Source: CADEFX01 sp046154585 (GTDB lineage Bacteria > Pseudomonadota > Alphaproteobacteria > Rhizobiales > Hyphomicrobiaceae). From it: a DNA stretch of 64,000 nucleotides. The stretch spans positions 1-64,000 of the forward strand of contig JBJXDX010000017.1 in NCBI GenBank assembly GCA_046154585.1, in the 5' to 3' direction. The notes under the pieces were generated by a model. The model was not told the DNA's origin. It ran no database searches and saw nothing but the letters and a program-made list of their open reading frames with translations. Position numbers and translations under genes: made by a program. Below are positions 26,362-35,592 of this stretch, piece by piece. Positions within the stretch are counted from its first letter, which is position 1; the number at the start of each line of letters is the position of its first letter.

Positions 26362-26820
26362 ATGCAGATCTCGGGCGAAGTCTTGGCAGCGATTGTCGGC
26401 GCCACGGTCGGCTCAATCGTGACCGCCATCATTAGTTTTGTGCTGCACAAGAAGGGCCTGGCCCATGAGCGACGTCTTGCTCGGCAGAAAGTGGATTGGG
26501 ATTTCCTCTCCACCACACTGCCGGTCCTCTCGCGGCTGTTTTCCAGCACGACACCAGATCGTCTGAAAACCGAGGACGATGTGTTCTTGATGATCGACGA
26601 TGTCTACGCGTCGCTCCGTGAAGGCACCTTTCGCGGCATCTTCAGCGGCAGCGCACACACCGAGCCGATTTCGAGCAACGTGTACTCCTACTCGGAAGCC
26701 CTCAAGCAGTATGTACGTCGCGAAATATCCCGCGAACAACTGGAGCTGCACCGCAAACGCGCGCTCGACGAGGTGAGCGCGCATTGGAAGAAGCTCTTGC
26801 CTGACGCCGCAAGCTCGTGA
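26362..26820 (+). CDS. membrane-anchored hypothetical protein
   Basis: A 152-residue protein starting at ATG 26362, a few bases after GGGAG. An N-terminal hydrophobic segment (about residues 6-27, LAAIVGATVGSIVTAIISFV) is followed by a basic stretch (HKKGLAHERRLARQ) and an acidic/basic soluble domain rich in charged helices. Base composition appears lower in GC than the flanking SDR and cupin genes, suggesting acquisition. I do not recognise the family. Confidence 0.65.
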   Translation: MQISGEVLAAIVGATVGSIVTAIISFVLHKKGLAHERRLARQKVDWDFLSTTLPVLSRLFSSTTPDRLKTEDDVFLMIDDVYASLREGTFRGIFSGSAHTEPISSNVYSYSEALKQYVRREISREQLELHRKRALDEVSAHWKKLLPDAASS

Positions 26821-26857
26821 GCTGACGGTATCCACTATTGCTGAGCACCGTAGGTGC

Positions 26858-27496
26858 TCAGCGCGTCGACGCCACCGTGGCCGCAAGAATCTCCGCGTCC
26901 GGCGCGACGTGCCCGTGCGGCTTGCAGTATTCGGCGTAGGTCGCCCTGTACCCGAGGAACCTCGCCACTGGCGCCAGCAACGCCACGATCACGCGCTGGA
27001 CCGCACGCGGCGGCCACGTGAACACGATCACGTCGGCGAATTCCTGCGCCATGACCACGGCCTGCAGCGGCGAGGGCCGGCCCTTTCGGTCCACCTTGCC
27101 GTCATTGGCGAGGCTGAACAGCGTGGCGATCATTAGCTCGAAGCGGCCGAGATTTCCGGCGGGCGCGCCGGGGGCATCCTCCAGCTCGACGAGCACATGC
27201 GCATCCTCGTTGTCGCTCGGATTCCACCAGTCGTGCACCACACCTGCCTCGATGACCGTCGACTGGCCCGGGCCGAGCCGATACAGCGTTCCCGCCACCT
27301 TGGCCTCCAGCCTGCCGCTGACGACGGTGAAACGCTCTCGCAAGTTCGGGTGAACGTGCTCTCCGACGACAGCCGCGCCCGGCCGCGCCGTCAGGTGCAC
27401 GGTCATCGGGCCATCACCCCGATCCTCCGTCCCCCGCAGCACCACCGCGTATTCGCGGGTGACTTTGTTCTCGTAGACATCGCCGAAGCGCGACAT
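26858..27496 (-). CDS. cupin domain-containing protein
   Basis: A 212-residue protein. The first half is a cupin: GEHVHPNLRERFTVVSGRLE supplies the first metal motif (H-x-H...E) and VIEAGVVHDWWNPSDNEDAH the second. The C-terminal 90 residues are an extra helical part with a hydrophobic stretch (RVIVALLAPVARFLGY). The ATG at 27496 has an AGAGGGG ribosome-binding site. The function is unknown; the tail may interact with membranes. Confidence 0.82.
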   Translation of the reverse strand: MSRFGDVYENKVTREYAVVLRGTEDRGDGPMTVHLTARPGAAVVGEHVHPNLRERFTVVSGRLEAKVAGTLYRLGPGQSTVIEAGVVHDWWNPSDNEDAHVLVELEDAPGAPAGNLGRFELMIATLFSLANDGKVDRKGRPSPLQAVVMAQEFADVIVFTWPPRAVQRVIVALLAPVARFLGYRATYAEYCKPHGHVAPDAEILAATVASTR

Positions 27497-27612
27497 GGCT
27501 GACCCCTCTTTGTTTCCGCATCCGGACGCACACGCATCCGGCGCTCCAGGTCGCCAAAAAATCCCAAGGGCGCCATCGGCGCTGTCCCACGCGGAACAAA
27601 CGTCTGGGGCCG

Positions 27613-28260
27613 TCAGCCCGATGCCTGCGGCAATTGCGGCATGGTCTCCTTGAACGCCGCCCGCTGCGACATCGCCCCCCACCAGCGAGCGAGACGGCGA
27701 TGCCGTCCCAGGAGCTCGGCGCCATCCGGCATCAGCGTGAAATAGCCGATCATCGGCGCGAGGTGGATGTCCGCAAGAGACAGGCTATCACCGCACAAGA
27801 AGCCGTCCTCACCCGCAAGCTGCTCCAACGCGCCTACGACCCTTGGCGCCGCATCGAGCCCGCGCTGCACTTCGCCTGGATCCGAGGGCCGTCCCTGGCG
27901 CGGCCTGAAGACGCCGTGCGAAAACACCTGCCGCACCAGCGGCCAGTAGGCATAGCTGTCGACCACCGAAATGATCTGCTGAACACGCGCCCGCTCCTTC
28001 GGCGCAGCCGGTTGCAGCGGCGGCCCATCGAACGCCTCGTCGACGTACCGCGTGATAGCACTCGTCTCGTACAGAACGAACCCATCGTGCACGAGCACCG
28101 GCACCCGCTTGAACGGATGCTTGGCGAGATAATCGGCCGGAACATCCTCGGCAAACGGATCGACCTCCCGCCACTCGTAGGCGCAGCCCTTCTCGTGCAA
28201 CGCCAGCCGCGCAATCCACGCGTAGACGCTATATTTGTATCCGTAGAACTCGACGGTCAT
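27613..28260 (-). CDS. glutathione S-transferase family protein
   Basis: A 215-residue protein. The N-terminal thioredoxin-like domain has YGYKYSVYAWIARLALHEKG and the cis-proline/glutathione site KRVPVLVHDGFVLYETSAIT (V-P, then E-T-S). The C-terminal helical domain carries LSLADIHLAPMIGYF, the conserved N-capping/hydrophobic staple region. It conjugates or uses glutathione on electrophiles, likely detoxification or a catabolic step. Confidence 0.9.
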   Translation of the reverse strand: MTVEFYGYKYSVYAWIARLALHEKGCAYEWREVDPFAEDVPADYLAKHPFKRVPVLVHDGFVLYETSAITRYVDEAFDGPPLQPAAPKERARVQQIISVVDSYAYWPLVRQVFSHGVFRPRQGRPSDPGEVQRGLDAAPRVVGALEQLAGEDGFLCGDSLSLADIHLAPMIGYFTLMPDGAELLGRHRRLARWWGAMSQRAAFKETMPQLPQASG

Positions 28261-28473
28261 ACCTTAGCCTCTGGTCATCGCAAGTCCGGCATGGCCGCGC
28301 CATGCCGGAGGTATGCGAGAACAATGCACGGCCACCACGCACCCCACATCCCAACGCAAGCCTCCTCCTCGCCGACAACGCTTGCAAGCGCCGCGACTTC
28401 CCCCCACGATAGGCACCGCCAATCTAGGGACCGCAGCAAACGCGACCCCGCCATCAGCCGGGACGGAAAACGC

Positions 28474-29541
28474 TTGAGCGAAAACGGAAATATCGTTGCC
28501 GAGACGGCCGCGCGCATTTTCGCGGACCTGGCCGACCCTCAGACCATCAACAGCGCCAAGTCCGGTGCTTGGAAGGCCGATCTCTGGCGCGCCCTGGAGG
28601 ATGCCGGACTGACACTGGCGTGGGTCCCCGACACACTCGGCGGCGCGGGTGCCAGCCTGTCCGATGGATTCGAGGTCCTGGGCGTGGCCGGGCGTTTCGC
28701 CGCCCCCGTGCCGATTGCGGAAACCCTGCTGGCCGGCTGGCTTCTCTCGCGTGCCGCCATCACTTCGCCCCAGGGCGCCTTGACCGTCGTGCCTACGCGC
28801 CCCATGGATCGCATCACGTTGAACGCGGACGACACCCTGTCCGGCCGCGCCCGCGGCGTGCCGTTCGCCAGCGATGCTGCCCACATGGCCGTCCTCGCGC
28901 ATGGAGCAAATGGCGCACACGTCGCGCTCGTCCCAACCAGCGCCGCGCGCATCACGGCGGGACGCACCCTGGCCGGCGATCCGCTGTGCGATGTCGTCTT
29001 TGATCGCGCCAAGCCACTTCAGGTTGCCGTCGCACCCGCCGGCCTCGATCAAACCGCGTTCCTGCTCATGGGCTGCACTGTTCGCGCCGTCGAAACCGCA
29101 GGCGCGCTCGAAGCCATCCTGACCATGGCCGTGCGCTATGCCAACGAGCGCGTCGCCTTCGAGCGGCCGATCGCCAAATTCCAGGCCGTGCAACACAACC
29201 TCGCGCGCCTCGCGGGCGAAGTCTCCGCCGCCATGATGGCGTCCGGCTCCGCCGCCGACACGATGTCCGCCACCAACGGCTTCGGTGATGACACCATGTT
29301 CCTCGAAGCCGCCGCCGCCAAGATCCGCACCTCTGAAGCTGCGCAGGAAGGCTCCGCCATCGCCCATCAGGTGCACGGCGCCATCGGCTTCACCAAGGAA
29401 TACATCCTGCATCGCTACACGTTGCGCCTGCTCGGCTGGCGCGACGATTTCGGCAACGAAAGCCACTGGGCCGTCGAGCTCGGCAACCGCATCGCCAAAC
29501 GCGGCGCCGACGATCTGTGGCCCCTCCTGGCTTCGCGGTGA
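28474..29541 (+). CDS. acyl-CoA dehydrogenase family protein (small-subunit type)
   Basis: About 355 residues from a TTG at 28474 preceded by GGGACGG; the frame is open far upstream, but that part is antisense to the GST gene. Blocks: AWVPDTLGGAGASLSDGFEV, GRFAAPVPIAETLLAGWLL, ERVAFERPIAKFQAVQHNLA, AHQVHGAIGFTKEYILHRYT. The sequence is the divergent type that pairs with a second dehydrogenase (as in pimeloyl-CoA or steroid side-chain dehydrogenases). The partner is probably the next gene, at 29804. Confidence 0.87.
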   Translation: MSENGNIVAETAARIFADLADPQTINSAKSGAWKADLWRALEDAGLTLAWVPDTLGGAGASLSDGFEVLGVAGRFAAPVPIAETLLAGWLLSRAAITSPQGALTVVPTRPMDRITLNADDTLSGRARGVPFASDAAHMAVLAHGANGAHVALVPTSAARITAGRTLAGDPLCDVVFDRAKPLQVAVAPAGLDQTAFLLMGCTVRAVETAGALEAILTMAVRYANERVAFERPIAKFQAVQHNLARLAGEVSAAMMASGSAADTMSATNGFGDDTMFLEAAAAKIRTSEAAQEGSAIAHQVHGAIGFTKEYILHRYTLRLLGWRDDFGNESHWAVELGNRIAKRGADDLWPLLASR

Positions 29542-29595
29542 GCGTCATGATGGCTTCATCCACCATGTTGGGCACCGCCTCACCCATTCCCCGAT

Positions 29596-29730
29596 GTCAT
29601 CCTCGGGCTCGTCCCGAGGACCCATGGTTCAACGAGTCCGGAAGAGCGATGTTTGTGGAGCTGCACCAGATCCCACCATCCTATCGAGCGTGCGGAGCGT
29701 TAGATCCTCGCGACAAGCGCGAGGATGACA
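29596..29730. repeat. dispersed repeat, GTCATCCTCG family, copy 2
   Basis: It begins GTCATCCTCGGGCTCGTCCC and ends GATCCTCGCGACAAGCGCGA followed by GGATGACA. Both termini are themselves hairpins and the outer GTCATCCTCG/CGAGGATGAC pair. It separates the two acyl-CoA dehydrogenase genes. Confidence 0.7.
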
Positions 29731-29803
29731 TCCGCCGGTGTGGTGCGATTTCTCCGACTTGGTCCGGGGCCGGTCGACAAATAAAAAGCCAAGGGACTAC
29801 CGC

Positions 29804-30967
29804 ATGACCACCGACCTCCGCTTCGACCAGATCCGCCTGCCCGAGGAATGCGAAACGCTGCGCCGCGACGTGCGCGCCTTCCTCGCCGCGGAGATCGCCG
29901 CCGGCACCTTCAGCCCCGACCGCGCGATCCACACCGAAACCTTCAGCCGCGAGTTCAGCCGCAAGGTCGGCGCCAAGGGCTGGATCGGCATGACGTGGCC
30001 GAAGAAATACGGCGGCCGCGAGGGCAGCTTCCTCGAACGCTACGTCGTCACCGAGGAATTCCGCGTCGCCAATGCCCCCGTGCGTCTCCACTTCGTCGCC
30101 GACCGCCAGAGCGGTCCGATCCTCATCAGATACGCGCCCGAGCGCATCAAGATGGACATCCTGCCGCGCATCTGCCGCGGCGAGGTGTGCTTCGCCATCG
30201 GCATGAGCGAGCCGGGCTCGGGCTCCGACCTGTTCGCCGCCAAGACCCGGGCCACCAAAACCGACCGCGGCTTCCTCGTCAACGGCACCAAGATCTGGAC
30301 CAGCAACGCGCATCAGGCCGACTACATGATCGGCCTGTTCCGCACCTCGCCGCCGACAAAGGAAAATCGCCGCCACGGCCTGACGCAGTTCCTCGTCGAT
30401 ATGAAGACGCCCGGCATCGCCATCAACCCCATCAACCAGATCAGCGACCAGAAGGAATTCAACGAGGTCGTCTTCACCGACGCCTTCATTCCCGAGGATC
30501 ATGTGCTGGGCGAGATCGACGGCGCCTGGAAGCAGGCCACCAGCGAGCTGGCCTACGAGCGCAGCGGCCCTGAACGTTTCCTCGAAACCTACTACACGCT
30601 CGTCGATCTGATCCGCATCCTGGGCGACAGCCCCGACGTGCGCGCCGCCGAAGGCCTCGGCCGCCTCGTCGCGCAGCTCCACACCTTGCGGCGCATGTCC
30701 GTCTCCGTGAACGGCATGCTGCAAGCGGGCAAAGAGCCGGTGGTCGAAGGCTCCATCGTCAAGGATCTCGGCACCATCTGGGAGCAGAAGCTGCCCGCAC
30801 GCGTGCGCGAGCTCTCCGCCTTCGCCAACACGGAGGAAACCGCCAACAGGGCCACCTTCGAGGAGCACCTGGCCTTCGCCACGGTCATCGCGCCGAAGCT
30901 CACTATTCAAGGCGGCACCACGGAAGTCCTGCGCGGCATCATCGCCCGCGGCCTGGGGCTCAGGTAA
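29804..30967 (+). CDS. acyl-CoA dehydrogenase (large-subunit type)
   Basis: A 387-residue flavoprotein. Seen: GWIGMTWPKKYGGREGSFLE, CFAIGMSEPGSGSDLFAAKT (flavin/substrate loop), FLVNGTKIWTSNAHQAD and the C-terminal TIQGGTTEVLRGIIARGLGL. The start at 29804 follows AAGGGA. It is probably a subunit partner of the shorter dehydrogenase at 28474, giving an alpha2beta2 type enzyme. The next gene begins 4 bases after the stop, so it heads the tightly packed unit to 36399. Confidence 0.93.
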   Translation: MTTDLRFDQIRLPEECETLRRDVRAFLAAEIAAGTFSPDRAIHTETFSREFSRKVGAKGWIGMTWPKKYGGREGSFLERYVVTEEFRVANAPVRLHFVADRQSGPILIRYAPERIKMDILPRICRGEVCFAIGMSEPGSGSDLFAAKTRATKTDRGFLVNGTKIWTSNAHQADYMIGLFRTSPPTKENRRHGLTQFLVDMKTPGIAINPINQISDQKEFNEVVFTDAFIPEDHVLGEIDGAWKQATSELAYERSGPERFLETYYTLVDLIRILGDSPDVRAAEGLGRLVAQLHTLRRMSVSVNGMLQAGKEPVVEGSIVKDLGTIWEQKLPARVRELSAFANTEETANRATFEEHLAFATVIAPKLTIQGGTTEVLRGIIARGLGLR

Positions 30968-30971
30968 TCCA

Positions 30972-33128
30972 ATGCCCGATCTCACGGCGATGCTGTCTCC
31001 CAAGTCCGTTGCCATCATCGGCGCGGCACCTGAAGGCCAGGGCCTGCGCGGCCGCATTCTCGAAATCATGCGCGCACATCCCTACGCCGGCAAAATCTAT
31101 CCTGTCAGCCGCACGCATCGCGAGGTGCAGGGCCTCGCTGCCTTCCCGTCAATCGGCGACGTGCCCGCACCCGTCGATCTCGCCGTCCTCATCATCCCCG
31201 CCAAGTTCGTGGCCGAGGAGCTGGAGCGCTGCGGCAAGGCCGGCGTGAAATCGGGCGTCATCATCAGCTCGGGTTTTGCCGAGGAGCCGGGCGAAGCCGG
31301 GGCAACCATGCAGAACGAATTACGCGCCGTCGCCCGCCGCTACGGCATGGCCGTGATGGGGCCGAACTCGGAAGGCTTCGCCAATCTCGACGCCGCGCTC
31401 TGCCCGACCTTCAGCCCCGCCGTCACGCCGTCTGCAACGCCGCTGCTCCCCGCCACGCTCAGCAAGGGCCGCGTCGCCGTCATCGCCCAGAGCGGCGGCA
31501 TGGGCTTCGCGTTCTTCGATCGCGGCCGCCCGAAGGAGATGGCGTTCAACCACATCGTCACCACCGGCAACGAGGCGTGCCTGGAAACCTTCGACGTCGT
31601 CGAGCACCTGCTGGACGAAGGCAAGACCGACGCCTTCCTGCTGCTGCTGGAGGACATCAAGACCGCCGAAACGTTCCGCCGCGTCGCCGCCAAAGCGTTG
31701 AAAGCCGGCAAGCCCATCATCGTCAACAAGATTGGCCAGTCCGACGCCGGACGCCGCGCCGCCGCCTCGCACACGGCCGCGCTCGCCGGCTCATACTCCG
31801 CGTTCCAGGCCATGGCACGCCACTACGGCCTGATCGAAGGCGCCGACTCGGAAGAAATGGTGGACATCGCGCAAGGCTTCCTGCGCACGGGCGCGCGCTT
31901 GCCCGCGGGACGCCGCGTCGCCATCTGCACCGCTTCCGGTGGTGGCGGCGGCTGGATGGCCGACGCCTGCATCGCCGCAGGCCTTGAGGTGCCGACGCTC
32001 GATGCGGAGACCCGCGCCAGCATCGACAAGCATCTTCCCTCCTACGGTACCTCGCAGAATCCCATCGACGGCACCGCCCAGGCCATTCATGCGCTCGGCT
32101 ACGCCGGCATGGCCGAGCTGGTGCTCGACGCGCCGTCCATCGACAGCGTCATCGTCGTCATGAGCGGCCGCGCCGGGGAACGCGTCGTCGCCGAGCGCGA
32201 CCGGCTCATGCGCGTCAAGGCCGCAAGCACCAAGCCGATCCTCATGTGGAGCTACACGCTGCCTGTTCCCCACACACTCACCACGCTCGCCGAGACGGGC
32301 TATCCAATATTCACGAACATGCGCAACTGCGCCCGCACGCTGGCGGTGATGACGGATTACCGCGAAGCACGCGACGCCGCACTGCACGTCCCCGACATCC
32401 GCAGCGAAGCTTCAGCGGCGCGCGAAGCCACCGCCGCCGCACTACGCAAATCTCCCGCCGTGCTGACCGAGGCCGATGCGCGCCCGCTGCTCGCCGCCTA
32501 TGGCATTGGCTCAGGCGACATCCATCTCGCCACATCGGCCGACGCCGTCGTTGCCGCCTTCAACGCCATCAAGCAGCCCGTCGCCCTCAAGGTGCAGTCC
32601 CCCGACATCCTGCACAAGACGGAAGCCGGCGCCGTACTCCTGAAGCTCGCCACGGCCGATGACGTGCGCCGAGGCTATGAGCGCGTTGTCGCCAATGCCA
32701 AGCGCTACGCCCCGTCCGCCAAAATAGATGGCGTCCTGGTCCAACCCATGGCTCCACCGGGTCGCGAGGTCATTCTCGGCATCAGCCGCGACGACACCTT
32801 CGGACCGCTGCTCATGCTCGGCCTCGGCGGCATCCACGTCGAGGTGCTGAAGGACGTGGTGTTCGCGCCCGTCCCGCTCACGCCCGAGGCTGCCACCGCA
32901 CTCATCCGCCGCCTTCGAGGTGCCGGCGTTCTCGACGCCCACCGCGGCCAGCCCGCCGCCGACATTCCCGCACTCGCAGACCTGATGGTGCGCCTCTCCC
33001 ACTTCGCCGCCGACCACGCCGACACCATCAAGGAAATCGACCTCAACCCCGTCCTCATCCACCCGGCCGGGCAAGGCGCGACCGTGGTCGACGCCTTGAT
33101 CGTCAAACTGAGCGGCGGCACAAGATGA
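30972..33128 (+). CDS. acyl-CoA synthetase, NDP-forming (acetate-CoA ligase family)
   Basis: A 718-residue single-chain enzyme. Order: CoA-binding Rossmann domain (SPKSVAIIGAAPEGQGLRGR), succinyl-CoA-synthetase-like domains with the phosphohistidine site ASHTAALAG near residue 266, and a C-terminal ATP-grasp domain (PVALKVQSPDILHKTEAGAV, LLMLGLGGIHVEVLKDVVF). It forms or uses acyl-CoA with ATP/ADP and phosphate. Positioned between a dehydrogenase and an enoyl-CoA hydratase, it most likely activates the pathway's starting acid. Confidence 0.92.
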   Translation: MPDLTAMLSPKSVAIIGAAPEGQGLRGRILEIMRAHPYAGKIYPVSRTHREVQGLAAFPSIGDVPAPVDLAVLIIPAKFVAEELERCGKAGVKSGVIISSGFAEEPGEAGATMQNELRAVARRYGMAVMGPNSEGFANLDAALCPTFSPAVTPSATPLLPATLSKGRVAVIAQSGGMGFAFFDRGRPKEMAFNHIVTTGNEACLETFDVVEHLLDEGKTDAFLLLLEDIKTAETFRRVAAKALKAGKPIIVNKIGQSDAGRRAAASHTAALAGSYSAFQAMARHYGLIEGADSEEMVDIAQGFLRTGARLPAGRRVAICTASGGGGGWMADACIAAGLEVPTLDAETRASIDKHLPSYGTSQNPIDGTAQAIHALGYAGMAELVLDAPSIDSVIVVMSGRAGERVVAERDRLMRVKAASTKPILMWSYTLPVPHTLTTLAETGYPIFTNMRNCARTLAVMTDYREARDAALHVPDIRSEASAAREATAAALRKSPAVLTEADARPLLAAYGIGSGDIHLATSADAVVAAFNAIKQPVALKVQSPDILHKTEAGAVLLKLATADDVRRGYERVVANAKRYAPSAKIDGVLVQPMAPPGREVILGISRDDTFGPLLMLGLGGIHVEVLKDVVFAPVPLTPEAATALIRRLRGAGVLDAHRGQPAADIPALADLMVRLSHFAADHADTIKEIDLNPVLIHPAGQGATVVDALIVKLSGGTR

Positions 33129-33251
33129 TCAAGTATCCCGATCCCGCAGTTGGTTCTCGCGCGGCGTCGTTTCTGGCCGCACACTCGCATTCCCCATCTT
33201 TGCCAAAGTCGCGCACAACTCTCTTTTCTTCCTTCGCCACCGCCTCCGTCC

Positions 33252-33274
33252 CCCTCTCCCCACCGGGGAGAGGG
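33252..33274. repeat. CTCTCCCC short hairpin
   Basis: CCCTCTCCCC (33252-33261) and GGGGAGAGGG (33265-33274), loop of 3. It is a short member of the CTCTCCC repeat family, in the 196-base gap between the synthetase and the enoyl-CoA hydratase genes. Confidence 0.7.
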
Positions 33275-33324
33275 ATAGCAACACGGCCCTTGCCGATATA
33301 ACCAAGACAGAAGGAACAGCACCC

Positions 33325-34125
33325 ATGGGTCCATTCAAGGATATCGGCGTCGAACGCCAGGGCCTCGTCACCATCGTCGAGATCCGGCGACCGCCCAACA
33401 ACTTCTTCGACATCTCCCTCATCAACCAGATCGCCGACGCCTTCGATGCGCTCGACAACGATTCGAGCTGCCGCGCCATCGTGCTCGCCGCACAAGGCAA
33501 GGCGTTCTGCGCCGGCGCGAACTTCGGCGACGGCCAGCAGCTCACCAAGGACGGCCTGCGTCCCGGCGAGAAGGACACCATCGCCACCGCCGGCCACCTC
33601 TACATCCAGGCCATCCGCCTGTTCGAGTCCAAGACGCCGATCATCGGCGCCATTCACGGTGCGGCCGTCGGCGGCGGCCTCGGCTTGGCGCTCGTGCCGG
33701 ATTTCCGCGTCACCTGCCCCGAGGCGCGCTTCTCGGCCAACTTCACACGCCTCGGCTTCCATCCGGGCTTCGGCCTCACGACAACGCTTCCCGAGCTGAT
33801 CGGCAAGAACAATGCCGCCCTCATGTTCCTGACGAGCCGCCGCGTCTCCGGAGATGACGCCTTCGAGATGGGCCTTGCCGACGTCCTTGTGCCGCAGGAT
33901 GAAGTTCGCTCCGCCGCCGTCAAACTCGCCGCCGAGATCGCGGAGAACTCGCCGCTCGGCGTCGTCGCCACGCGCGCCACGCTCCGCAAGGGCCTCGCCG
34001 ACCGCGTGCGCAAGGCCACCGAGCACGAGCTCGTCGAGCAGACGCGCCTGCGCGTCACTGAGGATTTCAAGGAAGGCGTCAAAGCCGTCTCCGAACGCCG
34101 CGTCCCGAATTTCACGGGGCGGTAA
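33325..34125 (+). CDS. enoyl-CoA hydratase/isomerase family protein
   Basis: A 266-residue crotonase-fold protein: TIVEIRRPPNNFFDISLINQ, AQGKAFCAGANFGDG (oxyanion hole), PIIGAIHGAAVGGGLGLALV (second oxyanion glycine) and SANFTRLGFHPGFGLTTTLP. One of the two hydratase glutamates appears replaced by G-L-G, so an isomerase, or a hydratase with one acid, is possible. It sits in the CoA catabolic unit and would act on the dehydrogenase product. Confidence 0.9.
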   Translation: MGPFKDIGVERQGLVTIVEIRRPPNNFFDISLINQIADAFDALDNDSSCRAIVLAAQGKAFCAGANFGDGQQLTKDGLRPGEKDTIATAGHLYIQAIRLFESKTPIIGAIHGAAVGGGLGLALVPDFRVTCPEARFSANFTRLGFHPGFGLTTTLPELIGKNNAALMFLTSRRVSGDDAFEMGLADVLVPQDEVRSAAVKLAAEIAENSPLGVVATRATLRKGLADRVRKATEHELVEQTRLRVTEDFKEGVKAVSERRVPNFTGR

Positions 34126-34132
34126 TTTTTCT

Positions 34133-34160
34133 CCCTCTCCCCGTCCTTACGGGGAGAGGG
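34133..34160. repeat. CTCTCCCC short hairpin inside the operon
   Basis: CCCTCTCCCCGT (34133-34144) and ACGGGGAGAGGG (34149-34160) form a perfect 12-bp stem with loop CCTT, 7 bases after the hydratase stop and 22 bases before the SDR start. It could attenuate or stabilise the operon transcript. Confidence 0.75.
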
Positions 34161-34182
34161 GATTTCAAAGAAGGAAACACCC

Positions 34183-35016
34183 ATGAGCACATTGGACTAC
34201 AAGGACGACCCCGGTCTCGCCGGAAAGGTCGCCATCGTTGCCGGCGGCGGCGCTGCAGGCGATGGCATCGGCAACGGCCGCGGCGCAGCGCTGCTGCTCG
34301 CGCGCTCCGGCACGAAAGTCCTCATCGTCGATCGCGATCCGAAGCTGGCAGCCCGCACCGTGGAGCTCATCACAGCCGAAGGCGGCGCGGCCGCCTGGCA
34401 CTCGGCCGATCTCACCGTCGAGGCGCAATGCCGCGACACGGTCACCTCCGCGCTCGACCGCTTCGGCCGCCTCGACTTCCTCGACAACAACGTCGGCATC
34501 TCCAGCCGCGCCTCGGTTGTGGAGGAAGATCCCGACACCTGGCACCGTGTGCTCCAGGTCAATCTCGATCCCATCTTCTTCCTGTCGAAATACGCCATCC
34601 CGGCCATGATCAAGACCGCCAAGCGCGGCGCCATCGTCAACATCTCCTCGATCTCGGCCATCCGCCCGCGCCGGCTCACGGCCTACACCACCGCGAAAGG
34701 CGCCATCATCGCCTTGACGCGCGCCATGGCCGTGGACCATGCGCCCGAAGGCATCCGCGTCAATTGCGTGGCACCCGGCCCCGTCTACACGCCGATGGTC
34801 TACGCCGGCGGCATGAGCGAAAACGCCCGCGACCAGCGGCGCCGCGCCTCGCCGCTCGGAATCGAAGGCACCGGCTGGGACATCGGCGGCGCCGTGCGCT
34901 TCCTCTTGTCCGACCACGCCCGCTACATCACCGGCCAGACGCTCGTCGTTGACGGCGGCGTCAGCATCATGTCCCCAAACCGCGAAAGCGAAGAGCACGA
35001 TCGTCCCAAAGCATAA
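34183..35016 (+). CDS. SDR family oxidoreductase
   Basis: A 277-residue short-chain dehydrogenase. Nucleotide site VAGGGAAGDGIGNGRGAALL with an insertion in the glycine loop; LDFLDNNVGIS; complete active site NISSISAIRPRRLTAYTTAK (Ser, Tyr, Lys); C-terminal ITGQTLVVDGG. It most likely oxidises a hydroxyacyl-CoA or alcohol in this unit. The paralogue at 35593 shares the unusual GxG(x)nGNGR loop, so the two are related. Confidence 0.92.
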   Translation: MSTLDYKDDPGLAGKVAIVAGGGAAGDGIGNGRGAALLLARSGTKVLIVDRDPKLAARTVELITAEGGAAAWHSADLTVEAQCRDTVTSALDRFGRLDFLDNNVGISSRASVVEEDPDTWHRVLQVNLDPIFFLSKYAIPAMIKTAKRGAIVNISSISAIRPRRLTAYTTAKGAIIALTRAMAVDHAPEGIRVNCVAPGPVYTPMVYAGGMSENARDQRRRASPLGIEGTGWDIGGAVRFLLSDHARYITGQTLVVDGGVSIMSPNRESEEHDRPKA

Positions 35017-35028
35017 GGATCAAAAAAT

Positions 35029-35580
35029 ATGGCACGCGTTCCCTATCTCACCAAAGACGACCTCGCGCCCGAGCACAAGGACCTGCTCGACCGCGACATC
35101 AATCTCTACAAGGCCCTCATCAACAGCCCCGGCGGTTTCAAGGCGTTTCGCGGCCTCGGCACCTACATCCGCTTCGGCAGCACGCTCGAACCGCGTATGC
35201 GCGAGCTCGCCATTCTTCAGGTCGGCTGGCTGGCGCGCTCGCCCTACGAGTGGTCGCATCACGTCAAGATCGGCTACGACTTTGGCGTCACGCCCGACGA
35301 CATCCGCGCCCTCATCGACGACACCGACGGCAAGGCCAACAACCTCGACCCCATGGCCAAGCTGGTATTGAAGGGCGCCCGCGAGATGACCAATAATTTT
35401 CGCATGTCGGATGAAACGTTTTCAGCACTGCAGAAGGCCCTGAGCGCCGAGCACCTCAACGATCTCGTCATCACCATCGGCTTCTACAGCGCCGTCGTGC
35501 GCATCCTCGCCACGCTCGAGATCGACGTCGAGGACAGCTACCAGAAGTACCTCGACCAATTTCCGCTTCCCGCGAAGTAA
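35029..35580 (+). CDS. carboxymuconolactone decarboxylase family protein
   Basis: A 183-residue helical protein: RMRELAILQVGWLARSPYEW followed by SHHVKIGYDFGVTPDDI is the CMD core, with the E...YEWSHH residues used instead of the CxxC of AhpD. It lies 12 bases after one SDR gene and 12 bases before another, so it is co-transcribed. The exact reaction is unknown; it is not close to the double-domain protein at 2771. Confidence 0.9.
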   Translation: MARVPYLTKDDLAPEHKDLLDRDINLYKALINSPGGFKAFRGLGTYIRFGSTLEPRMRELAILQVGWLARSPYEWSHHVKIGYDFGVTPDDIRALIDDTDGKANNLDPMAKLVLKGAREMTNNFRMSDETFSALQKALSAEHLNDLVITIGFYSAVVRILATLEIDVEDSYQKYLDQFPLPAK

Positions 35581-35592
35581 AGGACCACAACC

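Noticed and set aside
27634..28473. 280-codon N-terminal extension of the acyl-CoA dehydrogenase
   Set aside because: It is antisense to the GST gene and lacks family similarity; the TTG at 28474 has a ribosome-binding site.
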